Shown: positions 35,846 through 44,078 of the stretch, in pieces
Layout of the letters: the number at the start of each line of letters is the position of its first letter
Position numbering within the stretch: position 1 is the first letter of the stretch
Origin: Dactylosporangium sp. AC04546
GTDB lineage: Bacteria; Actinomycetota; Actinomycetes; Mycobacteriales; Micromonosporaceae
Direction of reading: 5' to 3'
Length of the DNA: 49,030 nt
NCBI RefSeq assembly: GCF_022095675.1
Contig: NZ_JAHYSG010000090.1
Location: 1 to 49,030, forward strand
The notes under the pieces: generated by a model
Seen by the model: the letters and a program-made list of their open reading frames with translations, nothing else
Databases searched by the model: none
What the model was told of the DNA's origin: nothing
Made by a program: the position numbers and the translations under genes

Positions 35846-36454
35846 GTGCCCGACTGGCTCACCTCACCCGCGTTCCACGCCTTCGGCGCCCCGACGACGT
35901 GGGCCGAGCTGCTGGGCTTCCTCACCGGCCTGCTCACCGTCTTCCTCGTGGTCCGCCAGCACATCGCGAACTGGCCCCTCGGCATCGCCAACGTCCTGCT
36001 CCTCATGGTCGCGTTCTGGCACGTCGGCCTCTACGGCGACGCGTGGCTCCAGCTCGTCTACGTCGCGCTGGGCCTCTACGGCTGGTGGCAGTGGACGCTC
36101 GGCCGGACGCGCACGGTGCGCGCCACGACCCGCACCGAGTGGTGGGCCCTCGCCGTCGCCGGTGTCCTGCTGAGCGTGCTGCTGTGGTGGTACCTCGACC
36201 GCTTCACCTCCTCCACCGTGCCCTGGCCGGACGCGGTCACGACCGCCGTGTCGCTGCTGGCGACCTACGGCCAGACGCTGCGCCTGGTCGAGAGCTGGTA
36301 CCTCTGGATCGCCGTCGACCTCGTCTACATCCCCCTCTACGGCTACAAGGACCTGTGGCTGACCGCGATCCTCTACGTCGCGTTCCTGGGCCTGTGCGTG
36401 CTCGGCCTGCGCGAGTGGCGCGCCGCGTGGAGGACGGCATGGCGCACGGCCTGA
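35846..36454 (+). CDS. pnuC: nicotinamide riboside transporter PnuC
   Basis: A 202-residue integral membrane protein of the PnuC family, which imports nicotinamide riboside by facilitated diffusion, driven by its phosphorylation inside. It has about seven membrane segments. Signature stretches are ELLGFLTGLLTVFLVVRQHIANWPLGIANVLL (including W-P-x-G-I-x-N), YGWWQWT and ESWYLWIAVDLVYIPLYGYKDLWLTA. The GTG at 35846 has AAAGG upstream. It overlaps the NadR-like gene by 16 bases, so import and phosphorylation are coupled. Confidence 0.93.
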   Translation: MPDWLTSPAFHAFGAPTTWAELLGFLTGLLTVFLVVRQHIANWPLGIANVLLLMVAFWHVGLYGDAWLQLVYVALGLYGWWQWTLGRTRTVRATTRTEWWALAVAGVLLSVLLWWYLDRFTSSTVPWPDAVTTAVSLLATYGQTLRLVESWYLWIAVDLVYIPLYGYKDLWLTAILYVAFLGLCVLGLREWRAAWRTAWRTA

Positions 36455-37506
36455 TCGTCGGCAAGTTCTACCCGCCGCACGCCGGCCACCATCACCTCGT
36501 CGAGACCGCCGCCCGCGCCTGCACCGACGTGACCGTCGTCGTCGCGCCGTCCACAGTGGAGTCGATCCCGCTCGCCGACCGCCTCGGGTGGCTGCGCGAG
36601 GTCCACGCCGCCAGCCCGCACGTGCGCTTCGTGGGCGTCTACGACGACCTGCCGATCGACTACGGCGACCCGGCCGCGTGGGAGGCCCACTGCGCCCTCT
36701 TCCGCGCGGCGGTCGGCCCCCGCGCCGTCGACCTCGTCTTCTCCTCCGAACCATACGGCGAGGAGCTCGCCCGGCGCTTCGGCGCCAGGCACGTCCCCGT
36801 CGACCCCGGCCGTGCCGCGGTGCCGGTGTCGGGCACCGCCGTCCGCGGCGACCCGGTCGCCCACTGGGACCGGCTCGCCCCGCCCGTGCGCGCCTGGTTC
36901 ACCCGACGCGTCATCGTCGTCGGCGCCGAGTCGACCGGCACCACCACCCTGGCCCGGGCGCTCGCCGCGCAGCTGCGCCTGCGCCGCGGCGCCTTCGCCA
37001 CCACCGCCTGGGTCCCCGAATACGGCCGCACGCTGACCTCCATCAAGATGGCCGGACTGGCACCCGGTCAGGGCGTGGAGGACCTCGTGTGGACGCGCGA
37101 CGACTTCGTCACCGTCGTGCGCGAGCAGAACGCCGCCGAGGACGCCGCCGCCCGGACCGGTGGACCCATTCTGGTCGGGGACACCGACAGTTTTGCCACG
37201 GCGATCTGGGAGGAGCGGTACCTCGGCAGCACCTCACCGGCGGTTCGTGACGCGGCGCGACGACCCGCCCTCTACCTGTTGACGAGCGACGAGGGCGTCC
37301 CGTTCGAGGACGACGGCATGCGCGACGGCGAACACCTGCGCGGCTGGATGACCCAGCGGTTCCGCGACGAGCTCGCCGCCCGCGACGTGCCCTGGATCGA
37401 GCTCGCCGGACCGTATCGCGCCCGCCTCGAAACCGCCCTCCAGGCCTGCGACGCGCTGCTCGCCAAGGGCTGGAACCTGGCCACGCCGCTGCTCCCACGG
37501 CGCTGA
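36439..37506 (+). CDS. nadR: NadR-like NMN adenylyltransferase / nicotinamide riboside kinase
   Basis: A 355-residue two-domain enzyme for NAD salvage. The N-terminal adenylyltransferase has GKFYPPHAGHHHL (HAGH 14-17) and VSGTAVRGDP (ISxTxxR-like, 131-136). The C-terminal kinase fold starts at about 155 with VIVVGAESTGTTTLARAL (162-170), where the P-loop lysine is replaced by Thr, and contains ILVGDTDSFATAIWEERYLG. There is no N-terminal helix-turn-helix, so unlike enteric NadR it is not a repressor. GGAGG lies 5 bases before the ATG, inside the end of pnuC. Whether the kinase half is active is open. Confidence 0.88.
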   Translation: MAHGLIVGKFYPPHAGHHHLVETAARACTDVTVVVAPSTVESIPLADRLGWLREVHAASPHVRFVGVYDDLPIDYGDPAAWEAHCALFRAAVGPRAVDLVFSSEPYGEELARRFGARHVPVDPGRAAVPVSGTAVRGDPVAHWDRLAPPVRAWFTRRVIVVGAESTGTTTLARALAAQLRLRRGAFATTAWVPEYGRTLTSIKMAGLAPGQGVEDLVWTRDDFVTVVREQNAAEDAAARTGGPILVGDTDSFATAIWEERYLGSTSPAVRDAARRPALYLLTSDEGVPFEDDGMRDGEHLRGWMTQRFRDELAARDVPWIELAGPYRARLETALQACDALLAKGWNLATPLLPRR

Positions 37507-37530
37507 GCCGGAATTGTCGGTGGGCCCTGC

Positions 37531-37536
37531 TAGGGT
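37531..37536 (+). promoter_or_regulatory. -10 element (TAGGGT) of the STM4015-STM4011 operon
   Basis: TAGGGT ends 7 bases before the ATG at 37544, and there is no ribosome site in between, so the operon probably has its own promoter and a leaderless first gene. The -35 region is not clear; TTGTCG at 37514-37519 is closer than usual. Confidence 0.5.
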
Positions 37537-37543
37537 CCGGCCC

Positions 37544-38482
37544 ATGACGATCAGCCAGCACATCACGTCGTTCGCCGGCCTGCCGGTGACCGAGTTCCAG
37601 CCCGGCGTGGTCGACCGGCTGGACGCGGCCGGCACACCCCGCGGCGCGGTCGCCTGGCGGATCGAAACCGACTACGAGGACAGCGTCGAGGTCTTCACCT
37701 CCACGCTCGACCGGCTCCTCGACGTCGTCGGCGGCGAGCACGTGCACGCCCTGGTGATCGGGCAGTGGGGCAGTGCCTACGACACCGCGCCGCCGCTCGA
37801 CCGGCTCATCGCCGTGCGTGACCGCATGCCCAACCTCAAGGCCCTCTTCGTCGGCGAGATGACCTACGAGGAGTGCGAGATCTCCTGGATCCACCACGGC
37901 GAGATCGCCCCGCTGCTCGGCGCCTTCCCGGGCCTGGAGGTGCTGTGGATCCGCGGCGCCGACGGGCTGCGGCTCGCCCCCGTCCGGCACCGGCGGCTCA
38001 AGGAGCTCGGCATCGAGAGCGGCGGCCTGTCCGCCGCGGTGGTCCGCGGCATCGCCGACTCGTCGTTCCCCGCGCTCACCAACCTGGAGCTGTGGCTCGG
38101 CGTGCGCGAATACGGGGGAGACGTCGGCATCGACCACCTCACGCCGATCCTCGGCGGCGCCGAGCTGCCGGCGCTGCGCCGCCTCGCCCTGCGCAACGCC
38201 GAGATCGCCGACCTCGTCGCCGAGGCGCTCGCCGCGGCGCCGGTCGTGGCCCGGCTCGAGGAGCTCGACCTGTCGCTGGGCATCCTCTCCGACCGCGGCG
38301 CCGAGGCGCTGCTGCTCGGCCAGCCGCTGACCCACCTGAGACGGCTCGGCCTCAGCCACCACTTCATCTCCGCCGACCTCGGCGAGCGCCTCGCCGCCGA
38401 GCTGCCCGGCGTCGAGGTCGACCTCTCCGACGAGCAGGAGGCCGACGACCCCACCGACCGCTACGTCTCGGTGGCCGAGTGA
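37544..38482 (+). CDS. STM4015-family protein (leucine-rich-repeat-like)
   Basis: A 312-residue protein of the uncharacterised STM4015 family. The N-terminal third (FAGLPVTEFQPG, VAWRIETDYEDSVEVFTSTLDRLL) is followed from about residue 100 by leucine-rich-repeat-like units: LKALFVGEMTYEECEISWIHHG, LEVLWIRGADGLRL, LKELGIESGGL, LTNLELWLGV, LRRLALRNAEI and LEELDLSLGILSDRGAEALL. No catalytic residues are apparent, so a binding or scaffold role is likely. It is the first gene of a five-gene operon. The ATG of the next gene shares one base with its stop. Confidence 0.85.
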   Translation: MTISQHITSFAGLPVTEFQPGVVDRLDAAGTPRGAVAWRIETDYEDSVEVFTSTLDRLLDVVGGEHVHALVIGQWGSAYDTAPPLDRLIAVRDRMPNLKALFVGEMTYEECEISWIHHGEIAPLLGAFPGLEVLWIRGADGLRLAPVRHRRLKELGIESGGLSAAVVRGIADSSFPALTNLELWLGVREYGGDVGIDHLTPILGGAELPALRRLALRNAEIADLVAEALAAAPVVARLEELDLSLGILSDRGAEALLLGQPLTHLRRLGLSHHFISADLGERLAAELPGVEVDLSDEQEADDPTDRYVSVAE

Positions 38483-39507
38483 TGTTCACCGTCGTCGGGA
38501 TCCGCGGGCACCGCCGGGTGCGGCTGTTCCGCGACGCCGCGCTCGCCGCGGGGCTGCCCGAGCCGGCGGTCGTCGACTGGCGCGAGGTGATCGCGGGCGA
38601 GTTCGCGATCGACCGCTCCACCCTCGTGCGGCTGGAGTCGCCCGGCGAGGACGCCGAGGTCGACCGCCTGCTGCGCGGCGCGTCCACGCCGGCCGCGCAC
38701 GGCGAGATCGTCGGCCTCCAGGCCTGGCACCGGGGGCTGATCGCGGCCGCCCGCCGCGTCGAGGCCCAGGGCGCCCCGCTGCTCACCGCCGTCGACGACC
38801 TTGCCGTCCTCTTCGACAAGCGCCAGTGCCACGCGCGGCTCGCCGCGCACGGCGTCGCGGTGCCGGAAGCGTTCACAGCGGAGGCCTATGAGCTGGTGCG
38901 CGCCCACGGCTGGCCGAGGGTCTTCGTCAAACCGGCCCACGGCAGCTCCGCGTCCGGCGTCGTCGCGCTCGCGTTCAACGGCCGCCGCGTCAGCGCCTAC
39001 ACGTCCGCCGTCCTCGACCACGGCCGGCTCTACAACGTGCTGCGCGTCCGGCACTACACCGACGAGCGCCTCGTCGCGGCGATCGTCGACCGGCTCGGCG
39101 CCGACGGCCTGCACGTCGAGCGCTGGTTCCCGAAGGCCGCCCACGACGGGCGCGTGTTCGACCTGCGCGTCGTCGTCATCGCCGGCCGGGCCAGCCATGT
39201 CGTGGTCCGCACCAGCCGCTCGCCGATGACCAACCTGCACCTCGGCAACGCCCGCGGCGACCTGGCCGCGGTCCGCGCCGCGGCGGGGGAGGAGCACTGG
39301 GCGGCCGCCATGCGCACCTGCGAGCAGGCCGCGGCCTGCTTCCCGGGCAGCCTCCACGTGGGCGTCGACCTGATGTTCGCCCCCGGCTACGCCCGGCACG
39401 CCGTCGCCGAGGTCAACGCGTTCGGCGACCTGCTGCCCGGGGTGCTCGCCGACGGCCGCGACACGTATGCGGCCGAGATCGCAGCACTCGCGGGGGTGCC
39501 GGCATGA
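38482..39507 (+). CDS. STM4014-family ATP-grasp-like protein
   Basis: A 341-residue protein of the STM4014 family with an ATP-grasp layout: the ATP-binding Lys and flexible loop in VFVKPAHGSSASGV (K150, 154-160), a second Lys/Arg region in FDLRVVVIAG (227-235), and the Mg-binding acidic/Asn set in HVGVDLMF (D296) and AEVNAFGDLLPG (E310, N312). ATP-grasp enzymes usually activate a carboxylate as acyl phosphate and join it to an amine or thiol. Start by TGATG overlap with the STM4015 gene; its stop overlaps the next start (ATGA). The substrate is unknown. Confidence 0.85.
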   Translation: MFTVVGIRGHRRVRLFRDAALAAGLPEPAVVDWREVIAGEFAIDRSTLVRLESPGEDAEVDRLLRGASTPAAHGEIVGLQAWHRGLIAAARRVEAQGAPLLTAVDDLAVLFDKRQCHARLAAHGVAVPEAFTAEAYELVRAHGWPRVFVKPAHGSSASGVVALAFNGRRVSAYTSAVLDHGRLYNVLRVRHYTDERLVAAIVDRLGADGLHVERWFPKAAHDGRVFDLRVVVIAGRASHVVVRTSRSPMTNLHLGNARGDLAAVRAAAGEEHWAAAMRTCEQAAACFPGSLHVGVDLMFAPGYARHAVAEVNAFGDLLPGVLADGRDTYAAEIAALAGVPA

Positions 39508-40298
39508 GGTCCCTCCTCGGCAGCCACGACCTGCTGTTCGTCACGCTCGACACGCTGCGCTTCGACGTCGCCGCCGACCTGCTCGCCGCCGGTCGCACGC
39601 CCAACCTGCGGGCGGTCCTCCCCGGCGGCCGCTGGGAGCGGCGGCACACCCCGGCCTCGTTCACCTACGCCGCGCACCACGCGTTCTTCGGCGGCTTCCT
39701 GCCGACCCCGGTGACGCCCGGCCCGCACACCAGGCCGTTCGCGGCCCGGTTCCCCGGCAGCACCACGATCGGCGACGACACCTGGGAGTTCGACGCGCCC
39801 GACGTGGTCACCGGCCTGCGCGCCGCCGGCTACCACACGATCTGCGTCGGCGGCGTCGGCTTCTTCGCGATGACCTCCCCGCAGGGCGGTGTCCTGCCCG
39901 GCCTGTTCGACGAGGCGCACTGGACCCGCGAGTTCGGCGTCACCAACCCCGGCTGCTTCGAGGCGCAGCTCGACCGGCTCAAGACCGTGCTGCCGGCCGA
40001 CGGGCCGCTGTTCACGTTCGTCAACGTCGCCGCGCTGCACCAGCCCAACCACCACTACCTGCCCGGCGCCGCCGACGACAGCGTCGAGTCGCACGCGGCC
40101 GCGCTGGAGTACGTCGACCGGCACCTGCCGGCCCTCTTCACGCTCGCCACCTCCCGCGGGCGGCCCTGCCGGGTCATCATGTGCAGCGACCACGGCACCG
40201 CCTACGGCGAGGACGGGCACACCGGCCACCGCATCGGGCACGAGGTCGTCTGGACCGTGCCGTATGCGGAGTTCACGCTGGCGGCCGGCGCATGGTAG
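39504..40298 (+). CDS. STM4013/SEN3800-family hydrolase (alkaline phosphatase fold)
   Basis: A 264-residue predicted metal hydrolase of the alkaline phosphatase/sulfatase superfamily. Metal-binding Asp in VTLDTLRFD (D16), a likely nucleophile in TPASFTYAAHH, and the C-terminal metal motifs CSDHGTAYGEDGHTGHRIGH (D229, H230, H242/H246) are present. N174 and H179 in NVAALHQPNHHY are further candidates. It has no signal peptide, so it works in the cytoplasm on a phosphate, sulfate or phosphonate ester. It overlaps its neighbours by 4 and 7 bases. Confidence 0.85.
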   Translation: MRSLLGSHDLLFVTLDTLRFDVAADLLAAGRTPNLRAVLPGGRWERRHTPASFTYAAHHAFFGGFLPTPVTPGPHTRPFAARFPGSTTIGDDTWEFDAPDVVTGLRAAGYHTICVGGVGFFAMTSPQGGVLPGLFDEAHWTREFGVTNPGCFEAQLDRLKTVLPADGPLFTFVNVAALHQPNHHYLPGAADDSVESHAAALEYVDRHLPALFTLATSRGRPCRVIMCSDHGTAYGEDGHTGHRIGHEVVWTVPYAEFTLAAGAW

Positions 40299-41599
40299 CC
40301 CTCGGCCCGCCGTACCAGGGCTATCTCTACGCCTATCCGCACAAGACCGCCTACCGCCCGCTGCGCCCCCGCCCGCGCCTCGCCGACGTCTGGGCCGGCG
40401 AACCCACCGGCGCGCTGTTCCTCTACGTCCACGTCCCGTACTGCGAGATGCGCTGCGGCTTCTGCAACCTCTTCACCCGCACCGGCGCCGGCGAGGACCA
40501 CGTCGCCGCCTACCTCGACCAGCTGGAGCGTCAGGCCGGCCGGGTCGCGGCGGCCCTGCCCGGCGACCCCGGCTTCGCGCGGGCGGCGATCGGCGGCGGC
40601 ACCCCGACGTACCTCGGCGCCCATGAGCTCACGCGGCTCTTCGACCTGATCGAGCGCGCCACCGGCGCCGACCTGCGCGCCGTGCCACTGTCCGTCGAGA
40701 CGTCACCGGCGACCGCCACCGCCGACCGGCTCGCGGTGCTGCTGGAGCGCGGCGCCACCCGGATCAGCATCGGCGTGCAGAGCTTCCGCGACGCCGAGGC
40801 GCACGCCGCCGGCCGCCCGCAGCGCCGCGAGGAGGTCGACCGCGCCCTCGACACGATCCGCGCCGCCGGCCCGGCCGACCTCAACATCGACCTCATCTAC
40901 GGCATCCCCGGCCAGACCGTCGCGACCTGGACCGAGTCGCTGCGCACCGCGCTCACCTGGCGTCCCGAGGAGTTGTACCTCTACCCGCTCTACGTCCGCC
41001 CGCTGACCGGCCTCGGGCGCCGCGGCCCCGGCGCCGACCCCGACTGGGACGCGCAGCGGATGCTCCTGTACCGCCACGCCGCCGGCCTGCTGGCCGACGC
41101 CGGCTACCGGCAGCTGTCCATGCGCGCCTTCCGCCGGGCCGACGCGCCGGCCGCCGACGCCCCCGACTACTGCTGCCAGGACGACGGCATGGTCGGCCTG
41201 GGCTGCGGCGCCCGCTCGTACACCACGGGCCTGCACTACTCCTTCGACTACGCCGTCAGCGTGCGCCAGGTCCGCGGCATCCTCGACGACTACCTGCGCC
41301 GCCCGCCCGCCGACTTCGACGTCGCCGAGGTCGGCTTCGCCCTCGACGCCACCGAGCAGCGCCGCCGCTGGCTGCTCAAGACCCTGCTGCGCGCCGAGGG
41401 CGTCGAGCCGGCCGGCTACCACGCGCGCTTCGGCACCGACGTCGACGACGACTTCCCGTCCCTCGCCGCGCTGCGCGACGCCGGATACCTCGCCGGCCAC
41501 CGCCTCACCGCCGAGGGCCTCGCCCACTCCGACGCGATCGGCCCGTGGCTCGTCTCGGCCGACGTCCGCGCGGCCATGGCCGGACACGTGACCCGATGA
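40292..41599 (+). CDS. STM4012-family radical SAM protein (HemN/HemW-like)
   Basis: A 435-residue radical SAM enzyme. The iron-sulfur motif is YCEMRCGFCNLF (C51, C55, C58). The SAM-binding GGGTPTYL, the SVETSPAT strand, ISIGVQSF and NIDLIYGIPGQT are the HemN/HemW-type core, followed by a C-terminal winged-helix-like region. It is named oxygen-independent coproporphyrinogen oxidase-like in many annotations, but its place in this operon argues against haem synthesis. The stop overlaps the STM4011 gene (ATGA). Confidence 0.88.
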   Translation: MVALGPPYQGYLYAYPHKTAYRPLRPRPRLADVWAGEPTGALFLYVHVPYCEMRCGFCNLFTRTGAGEDHVAAYLDQLERQAGRVAAALPGDPGFARAAIGGGTPTYLGAHELTRLFDLIERATGADLRAVPLSVETSPATATADRLAVLLERGATRISIGVQSFRDAEAHAAGRPQRREEVDRALDTIRAAGPADLNIDLIYGIPGQTVATWTESLRTALTWRPEELYLYPLYVRPLTGLGRRGPGADPDWDAQRMLLYRHAAGLLADAGYRQLSMRAFRRADAPAADAPDYCCQDDGMVGLGCGARSYTTGLHYSFDYAVSVRQVRGILDDYLRRPPADFDVAEVGFALDATEQRRRWLLKTLLRAEGVEPAGYHARFGTDVDDDFPSLAALRDAGYLAGHRLTAEGLAHSDAIGPWLVSADVRAAMAGHVTR

Positions 41600-42546
41600 C
41601 CACCGCCAACCGGCCGCCCGAGGCCGACCCGACGAGCACCGTCAACCGGCCGCTCACGGCTGGCCCGACGAGGATCCTCTACCGCGGCCCGCTGGCGAGC
41701 TGCAACTACGACTGCCCGTACTGCCCGTTCGCCAAGCGCCACGACCCGCCCGACCTGCTGCGGGCCGACCGCGCCGCGCTCCGCCGGTTCGTGGGCTGGG
41801 TCCGCGACCACCCGGCCGAGCCGGTCGAGGTGCTGTTCACGCCCTGGGGCGAGGGGCTGACCCGGTCCTGGTACCGCGACGCGCTCGTCGAGCTCTCCCA
41901 CCTGCCCCATGTCGCCCGGGCCGCCATCCAGACCAACCTCTCCGCCCGCCTCGGCTGGGTCGCCGACGCCGACCCGGCGACGCTCGCACTGTGGTGCACC
42001 TACCACCCGGGCCAGGTCCCGTTACCCCGCTTCCTCGCCGCCTGCGCGACGCTGCGCGCCCACGGCATCCGCCACTCGGTCGGCGTCGTCGGCCTGCCCG
42101 AGCACCACGCCGCCGCCGTGGCCCTCCGACGGGAGCTCCCCGATGACGTGTACCTCTGGGTGAACGCCGCCGACGGCCACTCGTACACGCCGGCCGAGGA
42201 GGCGGCCTGGACCGCGATCGACCCGCTGTTCGGCTACAGCGTCCGCCCCCACGACTCGCGCGGCCGCCCGTGCCGCACGGGCACCGAGGCGATCTCGGTG
42301 CTGGGCGACGGCACGGTCCGCCGCTGCCACTTCGTCCAGCGGCCGCTGGGCAACCTCTACGACGGCACGTGGGAAGCGAACCGCCGCAAGGTCCCGGTGA
42401 CGATCGGCGCACCAGCGGCCCCGGCCGCGAGCGAGCCCTGCCCCAACGACACCTGCGACTGCCACATCGGCTACGTCCACCTGGAGACGCTGCCCCTGTA
42501 CGACGTCTTCGCCGCCGGCATCCTGGAACGCTTCCCACACCGCTGA
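41596..42546 (+). CDS. STM4011-family radical SAM protein
   Basis: A 316-residue radical SAM enzyme with motif CNYDCPYCPF (C36, C40, C43) after LYRGPLAS. The C-terminal part has more Cys: PCRTGTEAISVLGDGTVRRCHFVQRPLGNLYDG and EPCPNDTCDCHIGYVHLETLPLY, resembling a SPASM or Twitch auxiliary iron-sulfur region. Such C-terminal clusters are common in peptide- or protein-modifying radical SAM enzymes. It is the last gene of the operon; a 12-bp-stem hairpin follows after about 60 bases. Confidence 0.88.
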   Translation: MTTANRPPEADPTSTVNRPLTAGPTRILYRGPLASCNYDCPYCPFAKRHDPPDLLRADRAALRRFVGWVRDHPAEPVEVLFTPWGEGLTRSWYRDALVELSHLPHVARAAIQTNLSARLGWVADADPATLALWCTYHPGQVPLPRFLAACATLRAHGIRHSVGVVGLPEHHAAAVALRRELPDDVYLWVNAADGHSYTPAEEAAWTAIDPLFGYSVRPHDSRGRPCRTGTEAISVLGDGTVRRCHFVQRPLGNLYDGTWEANRRKVPVTIGAPAAPAASEPCPNDTCDCHIGYVHLETLPLYDVFAAGILERFPHR

Positions 42547-42604
42547 GCACCGGACACGGCAGCGGCGGTGTCAGCGGGCAGGGCCAGCCGGGGGCGGCGC
42601 GAGC

Positions 42605-42635
42605 CCCGACCCGGCCGCCGAAGGGCCGGGTCGGG
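42605..42635. terminator. hairpin between STM4011 and the DUF6745 gene
   Basis: CCCGACCCGGCC (42605-42616) pairs perfectly with 42624-42635 around a 7-base loop, between convergent genes. There is no T-run on either strand. Confidence 0.6.
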
Positions 42636-42647
42636 CAGCAGCCAGGA

Positions 42648-44078
42648 TCAGGTCTGCACCAGCGGCTGGTACTCCGCCTCGGTCAGCCCGAACGTCCACG
42701 CCACCCCGGCCCGGGCGCTGCGGGTGTCCGGCGGGACGCGCAGCCAGTACACCCGGCTGGTCCCGTCCGGCTCCGGCGTGCTGTTGACGACCTCGACCAT
42801 CGTCAGCGGCTCGTCGTCGGCGAAGCGCAGCTGCCACAGCACGCCGCACTCGTCCTCGCTGACGCGGTGGGCGCCGGCCTCGCGCAGATACCGCTCATAC
42901 CCGAAGTGCTCCACCATCACGCGCCGCAGCTCGGCGTTGCGCTCGGCCGCGATCTCCTGGTGGGTCAGGCGAGACAGCCGGCGCACCAGGTCCGGCGGGA
43001 TCGGCATGCCTCGCCAGGCGTGCAGGCCGAACCCGTCGCGGTAGCGCACCGCGGGCGTGTCGGCCGCGTGCAGCCGGCCCACGTTGTCCCGGTGCAGCTC
43101 GACCGGGCGCTCGCTGAGGATGGCGACGTCCGCGTAGGGCCACCACCAACCGGCCGACCGCGCCACCCCGGCCAGACCCGCCAGCCGCTGCACCGCGTGC
43201 AGCGCCGCACCACCGCCGAACGGCTGCGGGGTCTCCGGGGCCTGCACGGTTTGGGCTTGCGCGGTTTGCGAGGTTTGCGGAGTCCTAGTCGTAGTCGTGG
43301 TCTGCGCGGCTTGCGCCGAGGTCGCCCGGGCTCCGGTCACGGCCGCGCCGTACCACCCGGCGAGGCTGTCCCCGCCCGGGCCCGCCAACGGCGCCGGAGC
43401 GGGGGAGGCCGCTGCAGGGGAGCCCGGAGCACGGGGGCCCGGTGGGGAGGCCGGCGTGGAGGAGCCCGAAGCACGCGAGCCCGGTGCGGAAGAACCCGGT
43501 GCGGCGCCGGCCGGGGCCGAGCCGACCGGCCCGTCCCCGGCGGCGACCGCGTCGAAAGCCGCCAGCCACCCCGCGTCGTGCTGCCCCCCGACAGCATCCA
43601 GCAACACGGCGCGGGCGTGGGCCGGCAGCTCCGACCGCAGGTGGGTGCGCAGCGGCACCGCGACCCGGTCGTTCACCATCCGCCAGGCGTCGGCGCCGCA
43701 CGCCGACCACAGCGCGGCCCACCCGTCCGGCCCGAGCAGCGCGTGCACCTCGGCCCGGGCGGCGGCCCACGGCTTCGTGCGCACCGCCGCCCGCACCGAC
43801 GGGCCGGCCGTGCCGGCCACGGGCGGGCAGCCCTGCGAGCTGAGCTGGAACGCCACGCCCCCGTCGGGGGCGACCGTCGACAGCCCGGTCAGCAGCGCGG
43901 CCGCCCGCGCCGCGGCCAGCGGTGACGCGAACCAGACGATGTGCTTCGGCGGACGCAGGCCGGCCGAGCGGTACGCCAGCCGCACCGCGTCCTCGGCGGC
44001 CCCCCGGCCGGCGGGCGCCGTCGACAGCCCGGCGGCGAGCCACTTGGCGGCGACGGCACCCAGCGCTTCGGCGGTCAT
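42648..44078 (-). CDS. DUF6745-domain protein with low-complexity insert
   Basis: A 476-residue protein of the DUF6745 type, recognised by the C-terminal signature VGRLHAADTPAVRYRDGFGLHAWRG followed by RRLTHQEIAAERNAELRRVMVEHFGYERYL. The N-terminal helical part (VWFASPLAAARAAALL) belongs to the same family. Between them, about residues 190-300, lies a Ser/Pro/Gly/Ala-rich then Thr/Gln-rich stretch. The ATG overlaps the stop of the small upstream gene (TGATG). The function is unknown; the family is not known to be enzymatic. Confidence 0.82.
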   Translation of the reverse strand: MTAEALGAVAAKWLAAGLSTAPAGRGAAEDAVRLAYRSAGLRPPKHIVWFASPLAAARAAALLTGLSTVAPDGGVAFQLSSQGCPPVAGTAGPSVRAAVRTKPWAAARAEVHALLGPDGWAALWSACGADAWRMVNDRVAVPLRTHLRSELPAHARAVLLDAVGGQHDAGWLAAFDAVAAGDGPVGSAPAGAAPGSSAPGSRASGSSTPASPPGPRAPGSPAAASPAPAPLAGPGGDSLAGWYGAAVTGARATSAQAAQTTTTTRTPQTSQTAQAQTVQAPETPQPFGGGAALHAVQRLAGLAGVARSAGWWWPYADVAILSERPVELHRDNVGRLHAADTPAVRYRDGFGLHAWRGMPIPPDLVRRLSRLTHQEIAAERNAELRRVMVEHFGYERYLREAGAHRVSEDECGVLWQLRFADDEPLTMVEVVNSTPEPDGTSRVYWLRVPPDTRSARAGVAWTFGLTEAEYQPLVQT

